Positions 41,301 to 48,374 of a stretch of DNA of 51,534 nucleotides are shown piece by piece; position 1 is the first letter of the stretch; every line of letters starts with the position of its first letter. The notes under the pieces are model-generated. The model was not told the origin of the DNA and ran no database searches. It was given only the letters and a program-made list of their open reading frames with translations. The translations under genes and the position numbers were made by a program. The stretch covers positions 1 to 51,534 of the forward strand of contig JBNLBN010000004.1 in NCBI GenBank assembly GCA_050303335.1, given 5' to 3'. Source of the stretch: Bilamarchaeum sp050303335 (lineage in GTDB: Archaea; Micrarchaeota; Micrarchaeia; Anstonellales; Bilamarchaeaceae).

Positions 41301-42573
41301 GACTACCTCCGTGATAATGAAACTGGAAGACCTTGCAGCTGAAGGCTTCGGTTCAGCACTAGTATCTGATGCCGGCATCATCTCCCCGCAGGTCATGTCT
41401 GCCTCCGGAGGAAAGCCGCTCACATACATGACTCCGGAAGGCCCCAGGCAGTTCGGCCTTATCGAGCACATGGGCAAAAAGGCAATAAGTTTAGACGGCG
41501 TGCAGGTTGAGATAAGCAGCATGGAGACAGTTTCCGATCTATCCTCTTTCATTGCAAACAACCAGATCCTTGCAAGCCTGAAAAAGATTGATCCGCTTGC
41601 CCTGCAGAAACTCCTCATGCGGGCGCTCGGATATGTCCAGACCGGATCCATTAACGTTGGCGCGATTGACGGCACTGCAGTGAATCTTCCGGTTATGCTT
41701 GGGAAAATAAACCCTGCAGGAGCCCAGAGGCTGCTTTCATCTTCAAACTACCTCCTTTATGAGGAAGGAGCAACAGCGCAAGGGGCGCTATCGACAGCAT
41801 TTACCAACCAGACACAAGGAATTGTGATGAAGGCGAAGGACGGCTCCTATTACATGATGTCCATGCGATCCGCTATCGGAAGGCTGGACTGCGAGACAAG
41901 CGCCATGTTCTACACTGTCAAGACCTCCTCAGGCTATGACATGTCACCGACACTGACCAGGTTCGCAAGGGACATGGCAGGATCGGTAAAAAGCATATTA
42001 TCCGAATTTGGCAGTACGGCTTATTCTTCAGGAGAGATGCAGAAGGATATCTATCTTGGCGGGCAGCACTGGTATCAGAACATTGGAAGGTATCCTGAAT
42101 TCCAGCAAAGGGTGGCAGCGCAGATTGCCGGACACAACGGAGGCCCCATTGGTCTTGCGACCGAAGGAAGGCTGCCCAAGGGATTTGTCAGCAAGTACCT
42201 CTCATTTTTGGAAAAGGGCAAGATAACCCCGAAGAATATGAGCCAGTTGGAAGAGTGGCTCCTTTCCCCGGCCGGAGGACGCGATGCTTATGATGATTGG
42301 CTGAAAACAACATTCAATATTAAACAGGTTGATGATTCAGTCAGGACGCGGTATCTTAGGGAAATATCCAACTTCATCCAACAGAAGCATGTCAATGGAA
42401 ATACCGTATCAGTATCCCTGCCGGACGGAAGGCTCAGGCTCGATGCGCAAGCGGCAATAGATTCTTTCAGTTACACCTTTTCAGTGGGGCAGAAATCGCT
42501 AGAGTCAGGAAAAGGGTTCGGTTACAATTACTGGAAGGAGATATTCAGGCTTCTTCCTAATTATGTGAAGTAG
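38308..42573 (+). CDS. giant 1421-residue orphan protein
   Basis: No signal peptide. Residues 1-660 are charged and helical, with stretches rich in K, E, S and Q. Residues about 669-812 hold three hydrophobic, Gly/Ala-rich helical stretches (VATLGKGPAAAS, AITVGMGAMGLSSLKLFG, MDMLLFLPALPLATKG) that could insert in a membrane. The C-terminal third is a mixed alpha/beta domain with strands such as AFNIVIKLNNGKTTSVIMKLED and a conserved-looking QHWYQNIGRYPEF. Looks like a tape-measure or secreted-effector layout, but I can name no family. Monocistronic, leaderless, about 8% of the window. Confidence 0.7.
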   Translation: MSLEAKVLSAEEKSEITVSVIEQVALKYDLPKEWAGQEFRVARDIKPEPEFKKELQRELLSKLYEKNPQKAKAFELELILSERSLLDQSFFPQSEEIKPFISGTQETFFSEDRAFMKWAEENSGKLATMGITVLKSDDNVVLLNEKYVPGFDKRTSEILTTALQDPEAVAAVTLFIRIVKEQERSPDKFIKSQFQSVLSDIQSGDYETAAKRAFALNMYREISLQDFDSPEFQKAMKQARSLLRKSKVDDAVATLNIAGTMVAVQGSVDADTLTSYLEKARILVTKGKTEKAGRINRLVIQHIQFSQLSSQLSLLVSSAQDMELIGAAVKSLDMFRIKGEFSEERFQDLMGISYEEFKKRGAKAILESVYRRALQFCEFGMAKVKESLKQVLSGKPESDKADQALSKVRDLIAKGQDIHSFLSAIWRVRGMAASIGKMEFSDVSGLRARGFLQNERSDAVKSFGSIESSYFMALFHRVSDMDPEKYIKSIPRFEKIAASKAQSLIRHYNISVNFENYARAYAKSLDEYHTSVVGNFKKMRDHGAGLYSELKGTPTGVAADFAKGIRDEFDDSFIPLMVAQGEFIQQALSITISGYTPDSIQFSEGRNLGEMFGEKPQSVSPLLNAANKINQIASEASGKYKGDMRQIEIALYDLPESRSEVERLLSDPVFWAPIAVATLGKGPAAASAIWRALPETLKFGLSAGSFAYGSIELGSGTVDYLYSQTAQEQEAALGKIRGGAITVGMGAMGLSSLKLFGRAAMTATELGTLGIGSFVLAKDLQLMKAQGETKPLTIAMDMLLFLPALPLATKGITAYRASNLKSSADELGQLIELTVGTTNGEEVLAGNLVTKFLSRSESAQNAILEKMVAMGRGQAAARLNYLRGLQGFSRSGMISDTLYQRASASVLQDASFEVSEKGMLTVYDAMAKEGAIAGLNAAYKHPGADYLGVISSNVNRLIEEGKILFGGKPIPAGSISQIEFKFGGKGAFNIVIKLNNGKTTSVIMKLEDLAAEGFGSALVSDAGIISPQVMSASGGKPLTYMTPEGPRQFGLIEHMGKKAISLDGVQVEISSMETVSDLSSFIANNQILASLKKIDPLALQKLLMRALGYVQTGSINVGAIDGTAVNLPVMLGKINPAGAQRLLSSSNYLLYEEGATAQGALSTAFTNQTQGIVMKAKDGSYYMMSMRSAIGRLDCETSAMFYTVKTSSGYDMSPTLTRFARDMAGSVKSILSEFGSTAYSSGEMQKDIYLGGQHWYQNIGRYPEFQQRVAAQIAGHNGGPIGLATEGRLPKGFVSKYLSFLEKGKITPKNMSQLEEWLLSPAGGRDAYDDWLKTTFNIKQVDDSVRTRYLREISNFIQQKHVNGNTVSVSLPDGRLRLDAQAAIDSFSYTFSVGQKSLESGKGFGYNYWKEIFRLLPNYVK

Positions 42574-43020
42574 TCAGCCCATGCAATCATGGATCGCAAT
42601 GCCATCTTTTCCTGCAAGCTCCTTTATCTTTGAGACGACCTCGTTCCAGTACTTTTTTTTCGTCTGGAGGTTTGCAACCTGCTCCCTGTATAGTATTCCG
42701 CGGTCCTTGTCAGATATTATCAGGTACGTGGAATTTGCCCGGTCAAAGATCATCAGCATGAATCCATCTTCCATCTCACCTCCTTCAAAAGATGCAAGAA
42801 GTTTCGATGGGAACACTGATCCGGACGAGAAAATCATCCCATGTTCCGTTCGGTCAAAATTAAGGGTCTTCGGAAGGTTCAGTTCCTTTTCAAATTCGTC
42901 CTTCCATCCGTTGCAGGCGCTTTTGATCATCACGATCACGGTCCCGCGCTCTATCATCGGTTCATGGTTCGTCTTTCTTGGAGGACTGCTCGATCTTGAT
43001 TCAGATGTCGTTAATGCCAT
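42574..43020 (-). CDS. unknown alpha/beta protein
   Basis: 148 residues, stop codon abutting the stop of the giant gene. N-terminal 20 residues are Ser/Pro-rich and probably disordered. The rest is strands and helices: VIVMIKSACNG, FMLMIFDRANSTYLIISDKD, VVSKIKELAGKDGIAIHDCMG. No motif recognised. A TATA-like ATAATAAATTC lies about 28 bases upstream, so leaderless. Confidence 0.6.
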   Translation of the reverse strand: MALTTSESRSSSPPRKTNHEPMIERGTVIVMIKSACNGWKDEFEKELNLPKTLNFDRTEHGMIFSSGSVFPSKLLASFEGGEMEDGFMLMIFDRANSTYLIISDKDRGILYREQVANLQTKKKYWNEVVSKIKELAGKDGIAIHDCMG

Positions 43021-43032
43021 AAAATATTGTTG

Positions 43033-43461
43033 CTAAGAAGAATTTATTATCCTTATTAATTCCACGATGCTCCGTTCGCTCAGATCAAGGTCGGCCTTTT
43101 TACCTGATTTTGCCTTCAGGAGAAACAACAGCTTCTTGGTATTCTCCGAAGGGCTGATCTTGATCGATTCCTCAAGGAATTTTATCCCCTTCCCGATATC
43201 GCCCATGCTGTAATTTGATACCGCGGCAATTATCGCGCACCTGCTGATATCAGCTTTGTTTTCCGACAGGTTGTATGCAAGCTGCGATTCCTCTGCCGCT
43301 TCCCGGAAATTTCCCATCCCGAATGCAATCTTCGAGCGGATGTAATGGGATATCATCTCCTTGTCGTGCTCAGCTGTGAACTTTATGGAAAGCTCGTATG
43401 CCTTGGGGTCATTGTTCTTGAGATACAAGGTTATCTGCTTCAGGTATGCTTCCTTCTTCAT
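43033..43461 (-). CDS. TPR-like helical repeat protein
   Basis: 142 residues with repeating helix pairs of about 34 residues: AYELSIKFTAEHDKEMISHYIRSKIAFGMGNFREAAEESQLAYNLSE and then NYSMGDIGKGIKFLEESIKISP. Typical TPR residues (G8, A20, P32) are present in part. A protein-protein interaction module. Its ATG overlaps the serA-like stop by 4 bases (ATGA), so it is translated with it. Confidence 0.7.
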   Translation of the reverse strand: MKKEAYLKQITLYLKNNDPKAYELSIKFTAEHDKEMISHYIRSKIAFGMGNFREAAEESQLAYNLSENKADISRCAIIAAVSNYSMGDIGKGIKFLEESIKISPSENTKKLLFLLKAKSGKKADLDLSERSIVELIRIINSS

Positions 43462-44330
43462 TTTTCCGCCTTCAGTATCATGATGATCTCTTCGCCGATC
43501 CTTTCCTGCGCCTCAGCTGTGCTTGCAGCAATGTGAGGGGTGAAATATACATTATCAAGTTCCAGGAGCTTCCCGCTGTACGGCTCATGCTTGTATACAT
43601 CAAGTGCCGCTCCCATTATCTTTCCGCTCTTCAGTCCGTCATATAGCGCGTCCTCATCAACCACTTCGCCCCTGGAAGTGTTCACTATCAGCACGCCATC
43701 CTTCATCTTCGAGATCGATCCGGCATTTATCATATCCTTTGTCTGTTCTGTAGCAGGAACATGCAGCGAAATCACATCCGCCCTTGCATAAAGCTCGTCC
43801 AGTTCCACGAATTCGACATTTTCCCCGCTCCTTGGCGGGACATTATAAGCTATAATCCCCATCCCTAGTGCATGCGCCTTCTGCCCGAGGCTTTCCCCGA
43901 TTCTTCCGTATCCGATAATTCCCAGGGTCTTTCCTGCAATCTCCCTTCCGACAAGCTCCTTCTTTTTCCACTGGCCTGTCTTCATCTGGTGGTGCGCTTT
44001 CTGCACATTCCTCATGCTTGATATGATCATTCCGAGAGCAAGTTCAGCCACTGCATTGGTGGATGCACCAGGTGTATTCATGACCCGGATTCCCTTCCCC
44101 CTGGCAGCTGCAACGTCTATATTGTCGATTCCCACCCCTGCACGGATTATGAGCTTCAATGAAGAGTCCTTGAGGAGCTCTGCCGTAACCCTGGTGGCGC
44201 TCCGCACTATCAGAACGTCGGCGTCCCTTATCTCCTCCGACAGATTCCCTGGCTTATAGACAAGGTTGCAAATTCTGCCGATCTCCTCACGAACTTCCTC
44301 CTTCATGTTGTCTGATACCACTACCTTCAT
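43458..44330 (-). CDS. serA: D-3-phosphoglycerate dehydrogenase-like 2-hydroxyacid dehydrogenase
   Basis: A 290-residue NAD-dependent dehydrogenase. Substrate domain with RSATRVTAELL and RAGVGIDNID, NAD site LGIIGYGRIG, catalytic Arg in NTSRGEVVDE and His in TPHIAAST. Size and motifs match short (type III) PGDH, which lacks ACT or ASB regulatory domains. A double ACT protein is encoded 345 bases away in the opposite direction and may supply that function. SD-like GAGGTGAG at 44342-44349. Confidence 0.85.
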   Translation of the reverse strand: MKVVVSDNMKEEVREEIGRICNLVYKPGNLSEEIRDADVLIVRSATRVTAELLKDSSLKLIIRAGVGIDNIDVAAARGKGIRVMNTPGASTNAVAELALGMIISSMRNVQKAHHQMKTGQWKKKELVGREIAGKTLGIIGYGRIGESLGQKAHALGMGIIAYNVPPRSGENVEFVELDELYARADVISLHVPATEQTKDMINAGSISKMKDGVLIVNTSRGEVVDEDALYDGLKSGKIMGAALDVYKHEPYSGKLLELDNVYFTPHIAASTAEAQERIGEEIIMILKAEK

Positions 44331-44674
44331 GGGGATTTAAGCTCACCTCATGATTATATTGTTTTTGATACACTTATGTCCCTTCAATCCAACCCAATAG
44401 ATGTAATTTTTACATAATTTCGGATTCGGTTGTTATTTTGCCTGGTGTAACATTTTTTTTGTTAAATTTTGAACAAAGTTTTTAAAATAAAAGTATATAT
44501 CCACACATTTTTGTTCGAAACCTATTTATATAACCTCCTGACATACTATGATTGGGTAGGGGGTTGGTTATATATGCCCAATAATATTTGGGTTAGTTAG
44601 GCAAAAGCCCAGATTGAATGAAAATTTTGGGAATAATGTTCAAAAAAAGTTAAATTTCCGTACAAGGTGATAAA
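44331..44674. other. 344-base intergenic region with candidate structured leader
   Basis: No open reading frame of note. TATA candidates for the rightward gene are at 44492-44500 (AAGTATATA) and 44523-44531 (TATTTATAT), giving a leader of 120-150 bases for the ACT gene. In it are CCCAATAATATTTGGG (44577-44592, 5-bp stem) and GGCAAAAGCC (44600-44609, 3-bp stem), and AACCTCC (44532-44538) can pair with GGGGGTT (44559-44565). Possibly regulatory RNA. Confidence 0.35.
44666..44670 (+). promoter_or_regulatory. GGTGA ribosome-binding site of the ACT gene
   Basis: GGTGA 4 bases before the ATG at 44675, at the end of the long leader. Confidence 0.6.
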
Positions 44675-45079
44675 ATGAAGTCAGTAACAATAGTATCAGG
44701 TGATCGTGTAGGCCTTTTGGCTGACATTTCCTATATTCTGGGGAAGTCAGGCGTTAACATAGAAGGACTCCATGTCGATGTTATCGGCGGCAAAGCCGTT
44801 ATCAAGCTCGATGTCAAAGACACAAAGAAAGCAACCAATACACTAGAAATGAATGGATTCACGACCACGGATCCCTCATCGATTGTCATCAAGGTAGCAA
44901 ACAATTCCAGAGACAAGATCGCTGAGATGCTTGCAGTCGAAAAGGTGAAGGTAAACGAAATGACTGTCCTCTCTTCGGATTCAAGCGACGGAATATTCGC
45001 AATATCAGTCGACAAGCCGAGGAAGGCGACAAAGATGCTCTCGCCCTTCATCCTAGGAAATATCGACGCGCCGTACTAG
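44675..45079 (+). CDS. stand-alone double ACT-domain protein
   Basis: 134 residues with two ACT-like beta-alpha-beta modules: VTIVSGDRVGLLADISYILGKSGVNI (residues 4-29) and IVIKVANNSRDKIAEMLAVEKVKVNE (about 70-95). ACT domains bind amino acids and regulate metabolic enzymes. Its neighbour is a PGDH-like gene without ACT, so allosteric regulation of serine synthesis by serine is plausible. Overlaps purP by 4 bases, convergent. Confidence 0.85.
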   Translation: MKSVTIVSGDRVGLLADISYILGKSGVNIEGLHVDVIGGKAVIKLDVKDTKKATNTLEMNGFTTTDPSSIVIKVANNSRDKIAEMLAVEKVKVNEMTVLSSDSSDGIFAISVDKPRKATKMLSPFILGNIDAPY

Positions 45080-46137
45080 GTGGTAATTTTTTCTATTTCT
45101 TTTCCTGCATCCTTTATCTCCATCGCTATTCTTCTTCCGAATGAAACGCTTTCCCTGTGCAGGTAGCCTGAATAAGGGGTGAACCTTGTTCCAGGTGATC
45201 CCGGCATCCTCATCGAGATGTCGAAGCAGACGAACTGCTCTTTTCCTTCCTCGACGAACGCTCCCTGGAGTGCAAAAGGCCCAATTATGCCGTCCTTGTA
45301 TTCGCTTTCACAGGCCCGTACGAACCTTTCTCCCAGGTCATATACCTGTTCAAGAAGGGACTCCCTCAAGGTACAGGCAATGTGCCCCACCTCGATAGTG
45401 GATGGTTTCTCAATCTTAAGGAGTTCCAGCTGCTCGTCAGCCGGCATCCTGAGGTAGCCGTCTATATTCGTCTGCCTCCTAGTATCTATTCCGAGAAGCT
45501 CCAGCTCCTGGTGCACCGGCGAATAGAAGAAATTGAAGTTGAAATGCGCTCCGACGATATACTCCTCGATGGTTGCCTTATCCAAGTCTTCCTGGGTGAT
45601 TTTTCCCTCAGCAATCATTTTCTGGCTTGTCTTGTAGTAGTCGTCTGCCCCTTTTGCAAGGAAAAAAGCTCTCTCGTAACTTCTTTTCGCTTCATTCACC
45701 TTTACAATTACAAGCCTGTCAGTATCCTCAATTTTGCCGAATTTTTTCGGCGTCCTTATCCCCGCCTTTTCCATCAGGAAATACTGGTTCTTCGGCGCAT
45801 CCCTCTCCTCTGCGCGAAGGAGGTACTTGTTTCCGAATACGGGGACTTTGAATTCCTTTTCTATCTTGTCATAGCCCACATAAACTGCAAAAGACCTGTT
45901 CGGGACGAATATGCTTCCCTCCAGCTCCTTCTGCCTCTCTATGATCTGGCTGAACCTGTCGACCAGGATCACCTCGTCAATGACCCCGATTTCCCTTTCG
46001 CCCCGTTTTCTTGTCGCATGGTGAAGGTATGACCTTTCCCTTCCTTTCTGACAGACAACAACGGTCCCGAATCCCTCTTTCTTTGCTCCCTCGCTTACGT
46101 CCAAAGCCGAATGGCTACCAAGAGTAGAAATTTTCAT
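45076..46137 (-). CDS. purP: FAICAR synthetase PurP (formate-dependent)
   Basis: A 353-residue ATP-grasp enzyme of archaeal purine synthesis making FAICAR from AICAR, formate and ATP. Recognised by LGSHSALDVSEGAKKEGF at the start, VVCQKGRER, the region FVPNRSFAVYVGYD and the C-terminal MRMPGSPGTRFTPYSGYLHR. Replaces the bacterial folate-dependent PurH transformylase step. TATA-like TTTTAAAA 27 bases upstream. Confidence 0.95.
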   Translation of the reverse strand: MKISTLGSHSALDVSEGAKKEGFGTVVVCQKGRERSYLHHATRKRGEREIGVIDEVILVDRFSQIIERQKELEGSIFVPNRSFAVYVGYDKIEKEFKVPVFGNKYLLRAEERDAPKNQYFLMEKAGIRTPKKFGKIEDTDRLVIVKVNEAKRSYERAFFLAKGADDYYKTSQKMIAEGKITQEDLDKATIEEYIVGAHFNFNFFYSPVHQELELLGIDTRRQTNIDGYLRMPADEQLELLKIEKPSTIEVGHIACTLRESLLEQVYDLGERFVRACESEYKDGIIGPFALQGAFVEEGKEQFVCFDISMRMPGSPGTRFTPYSGYLHRESVSFGRRIAMEIKDAGKEIEKITT

Positions 46138-46160
46138 AACAATGTGTTTGATTAGACCTT

Positions 46161-46183
46161 TTTTAAAACGTCACTTTATATAA
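46161..46183. promoter_or_regulatory. back-to-back promoters, purP and the pheS operon
   Basis: TTTTAAAA (46161-46168) is 27 bases from the purP ATG and TTTATATAA (46175-46183) is 25 bases from the ATG at 46204. Two separate leaderless promoters with no overlap. Confidence 0.55.
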
Positions 46184-46203
46184 TTTTACGTAGTGAAAAA
46201 ACC

Positions 46204-47019
46204 ATGAAATATCTACTTGTGATGCTACTCTTGTTCTCTGCATCTTTTGCGGAGTTTGTAATTGAGCGGGTAGATGTTAGCATAAGCGATATACAGAGCG
46301 ACGGCTCGGCCAAGGTCCATGAATCAATCAAGATAATCATGTTCGGAGACTACTCAAAATCCGTCTATGACAGCGGAATCACCAACAACCGGCTCTCTGT
46401 ATGGTCCAATAACACGGGCCTCAAGCAGATGAAGATACATACCAATCCTTCCATCGTGGACATCCGGGATTTCAGGATCAGGCCGCAGCCGAGGACCAAG
46501 TGCAATCCTATCCAGGATCTCTGCCACGGGGAGCTGATACTGGATTACTGGGCATTTCCTGCATTTGCAAATGACACGCAGAAAAATGGAACAGGACTAT
46601 TCTCCATAGATCAATACAAGCCGCGGACAACCCGTTATACCATCAATCCGGAGGCGCTTTCATTCACAACGACGCCCGAGCAGAACATTGTATTGGAGGA
46701 ACGGGTCTACCTTACAATAGATCTTCCCAGCGATTCTATAACCTATGATGTGAACCCGCTACCGGCCGGCGAATCGATAGATTTTCCGGCATATGTTGAC
46801 CAGCTCTCATGGACCGATATTGTGCTTGTCAAGTTTTCGCTGATATTCGACGTTGAGGACAGCATCGACAAGGAGGTTACCGACTTCTTCTCAAGCATCG
46901 CCAAAGGGATAAGCGACACGCTCAGCAGTCCCCACGGGATTCCGCTTGTTGTCCTGATTTCAGCACTGATCGGCTCGTATCTTTATGTTTTGATGTCTAA
47001 ACGGAGGGGCGAGGAATAA
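46204..47019 (+). CDS. secreted, C-terminally anchored protein, unknown
   Basis: A 271-residue protein with an N-terminal signal peptide (about 1-16, ending SASFA), an external beta-rich domain and a C-terminal membrane anchor (IPLVVLISALIGSYLYVLM) with a short basic tail. Three cysteines, two of them (KCNPIQDLCHG) close together. Its N-terminal beta pattern (VDVSISDIQSDGSAKVHESIKI) is a little like DUF2207-type external domains. First gene of the operon containing pheS; TAATG overlap with it. Confidence 0.7.
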   Translation: MKYLLVMLLLFSASFAEFVIERVDVSISDIQSDGSAKVHESIKIIMFGDYSKSVYDSGITNNRLSVWSNNTGLKQMKIHTNPSIVDIRDFRIRPQPRTKCNPIQDLCHGELILDYWAFPAFANDTQKNGTGLFSIDQYKPRTTRYTINPEALSFTTTPEQNIVLEERVYLTIDLPSDSITYDVNPLPAGESIDFPAYVDQLSWTDIVLVKFSLIFDVEDSIDKEVTDFFSSIAKGISDTLSSPHGIPLVVLISALIGSYLYVLMSKRRGEE

Positions 47020-48374
47020 TGTACAAAGGAGAAGATATAGTTATCGCAACACTCAAGAAAGGCGAGATGCCGATCAGCATCATCGCCCAGGAGTCCAAAT
47101 TGAACGAGGATTCCGTAAGAAGGATCATCGAATCGCTCAAAGGCGGGGGATTCGTGGAGGTCACGGTCGAGTCCGTAAGGTCCCACGCCCCGACGGAAGA
47201 ACTCGTCAGGTATGCAACAGGAAAGGAGGATTTTCCGGAATATTCGGTATTCCTCAAATCCCTAGAGAACATGGACATCTCAAGTCTCAGTCCGCTCGAG
47301 AAATCGATCGGGATCCGCTGGGCAAAACAGCACGGCTTCGTTGAAATAGAAAATGGCAGGCTCTCTGCCACAAAAACAAGAGAGGAAGTTGATGGCCATA
47401 TCAGGAAACTGAAAAAGACCTACGACCAGCTTGCTGCAAATGGCCGGTGTGATGATGAACTCAAGCCTGTCAGGGAGGAATTTATACGAAGGAAGATGGT
47501 TGAAGTAAGCATCAGGAACGTCACCAGCGCAAAGCTCACCGGAAAAAAATACGAGCCTGGAGGTTTCGACATCAACGTCCCAGGACCAGATGCTCCGATT
47601 GGAAAAAACCACCCCATCACGGTCATAACGAACAAGCTGAAGAACATCATGACAGAACTCGGCTTCGTAGAGGTCGAGGGAAAGATCGTCGAGAGCTCAT
47701 TCTGGAATTTCGATGCCCTCTTCCAGCCACAGGACCATCCGGCAAGGGAGCTTGCGGACACCTTCTACCTTGACCACAAGTCGGAACTTCCTGACAAGAA
47801 GCTGGTCGAACGGGTGAAGAAGGCCCATGAAGAGGGATGGAAATACAAATGGGATACAGAAAAGGCAACCAAGTCGGTCCTGAGGACGCATACTACCTGC
47901 CTTTCAGCAAGGAACCTTGCAGCTCTCAAGGACAAGAGCCCAAGGAAATACTTCGCCATAGGCAGGGTGTTCAGGAACGAGGCGACCGATTACAGCCACC
48001 TCGCCGAATTCCACCAGGTTGAAGGAATAATCGCATACGAGAATGCAACATTTACAGACCTGCTTGGTATACTAAAAGTCGTATATTCAAAGCTCGGATT
48101 CGAGAAAATCCGTTTCAGACCAAGCTATTTCCCGTACACAGAACCGAGCGTGGAAATCGAGGTCTTTTTCGAGGAAAAGGGCCAGTGGCTAGAACTTGGC
48201 GGAGCAGGGATCTTCAGGCCAGAGGTGTCTTTGCCTCTTTGCGGAAGATATCCTGTGCTTGCCTGGGGTCTCAGCCTCGAGCGGCCGCTGATGCTGGCAC
48301 TCGAACTCAATGACATAAGGACATTCTACAAGAATGATTCAGATTTCCTCAAGGATTCAAGGCTGGTATTATGA
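47019..48374 (+). CDS. pheS: phenylalanyl-tRNA synthetase alpha subunit
   Basis: A 451-residue archaeal-type PheRS alpha. The N-terminal part contains winged-helix-like DNA-binding-fold domains (SVRRIIESLKGGGFVEV). Class II motifs follow: motif 2 FAIGRVFRNEATDYSHLAEFHQVEG, and motif 3 GLSLERPLML. Activates phenylalanine with PheT. Lies between two surface-protein genes with overlapping starts and stops (TAATG and ATGA), so it is translated from their operon. PheT is 40 kb away. Confidence 0.96.
   Translation: MYKGEDIVIATLKKGEMPISIIAQESKLNEDSVRRIIESLKGGGFVEVTVESVRSHAPTEELVRYATGKEDFPEYSVFLKSLENMDISSLSPLEKSIGIRWAKQHGFVEIENGRLSATKTREEVDGHIRKLKKTYDQLAANGRCDDELKPVREEFIRRKMVEVSIRNVTSAKLTGKKYEPGGFDINVPGPDAPIGKNHPITVITNKLKNIMTELGFVEVEGKIVESSFWNFDALFQPQDHPARELADTFYLDHKSELPDKKLVERVKKAHEEGWKYKWDTEKATKSVLRTHTTCLSARNLAALKDKSPRKYFAIGRVFRNEATDYSHLAEFHQVEGIIAYENATFTDLLGILKVVYSKLGFEKIRFRPSYFPYTEPSVEIEVFFEEKGQWLELGGAGIFRPEVSLPLCGRYPVLAWGLSLERPLMLALELNDIRTFYKNDSDFLKDSRLVL

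Noticed and set aside
41142..41675. Antisense open frame within the giant gene
   Set aside because: One of several minus-strand frames in a GC-balanced long gene; no start signals and no recognisable motif.
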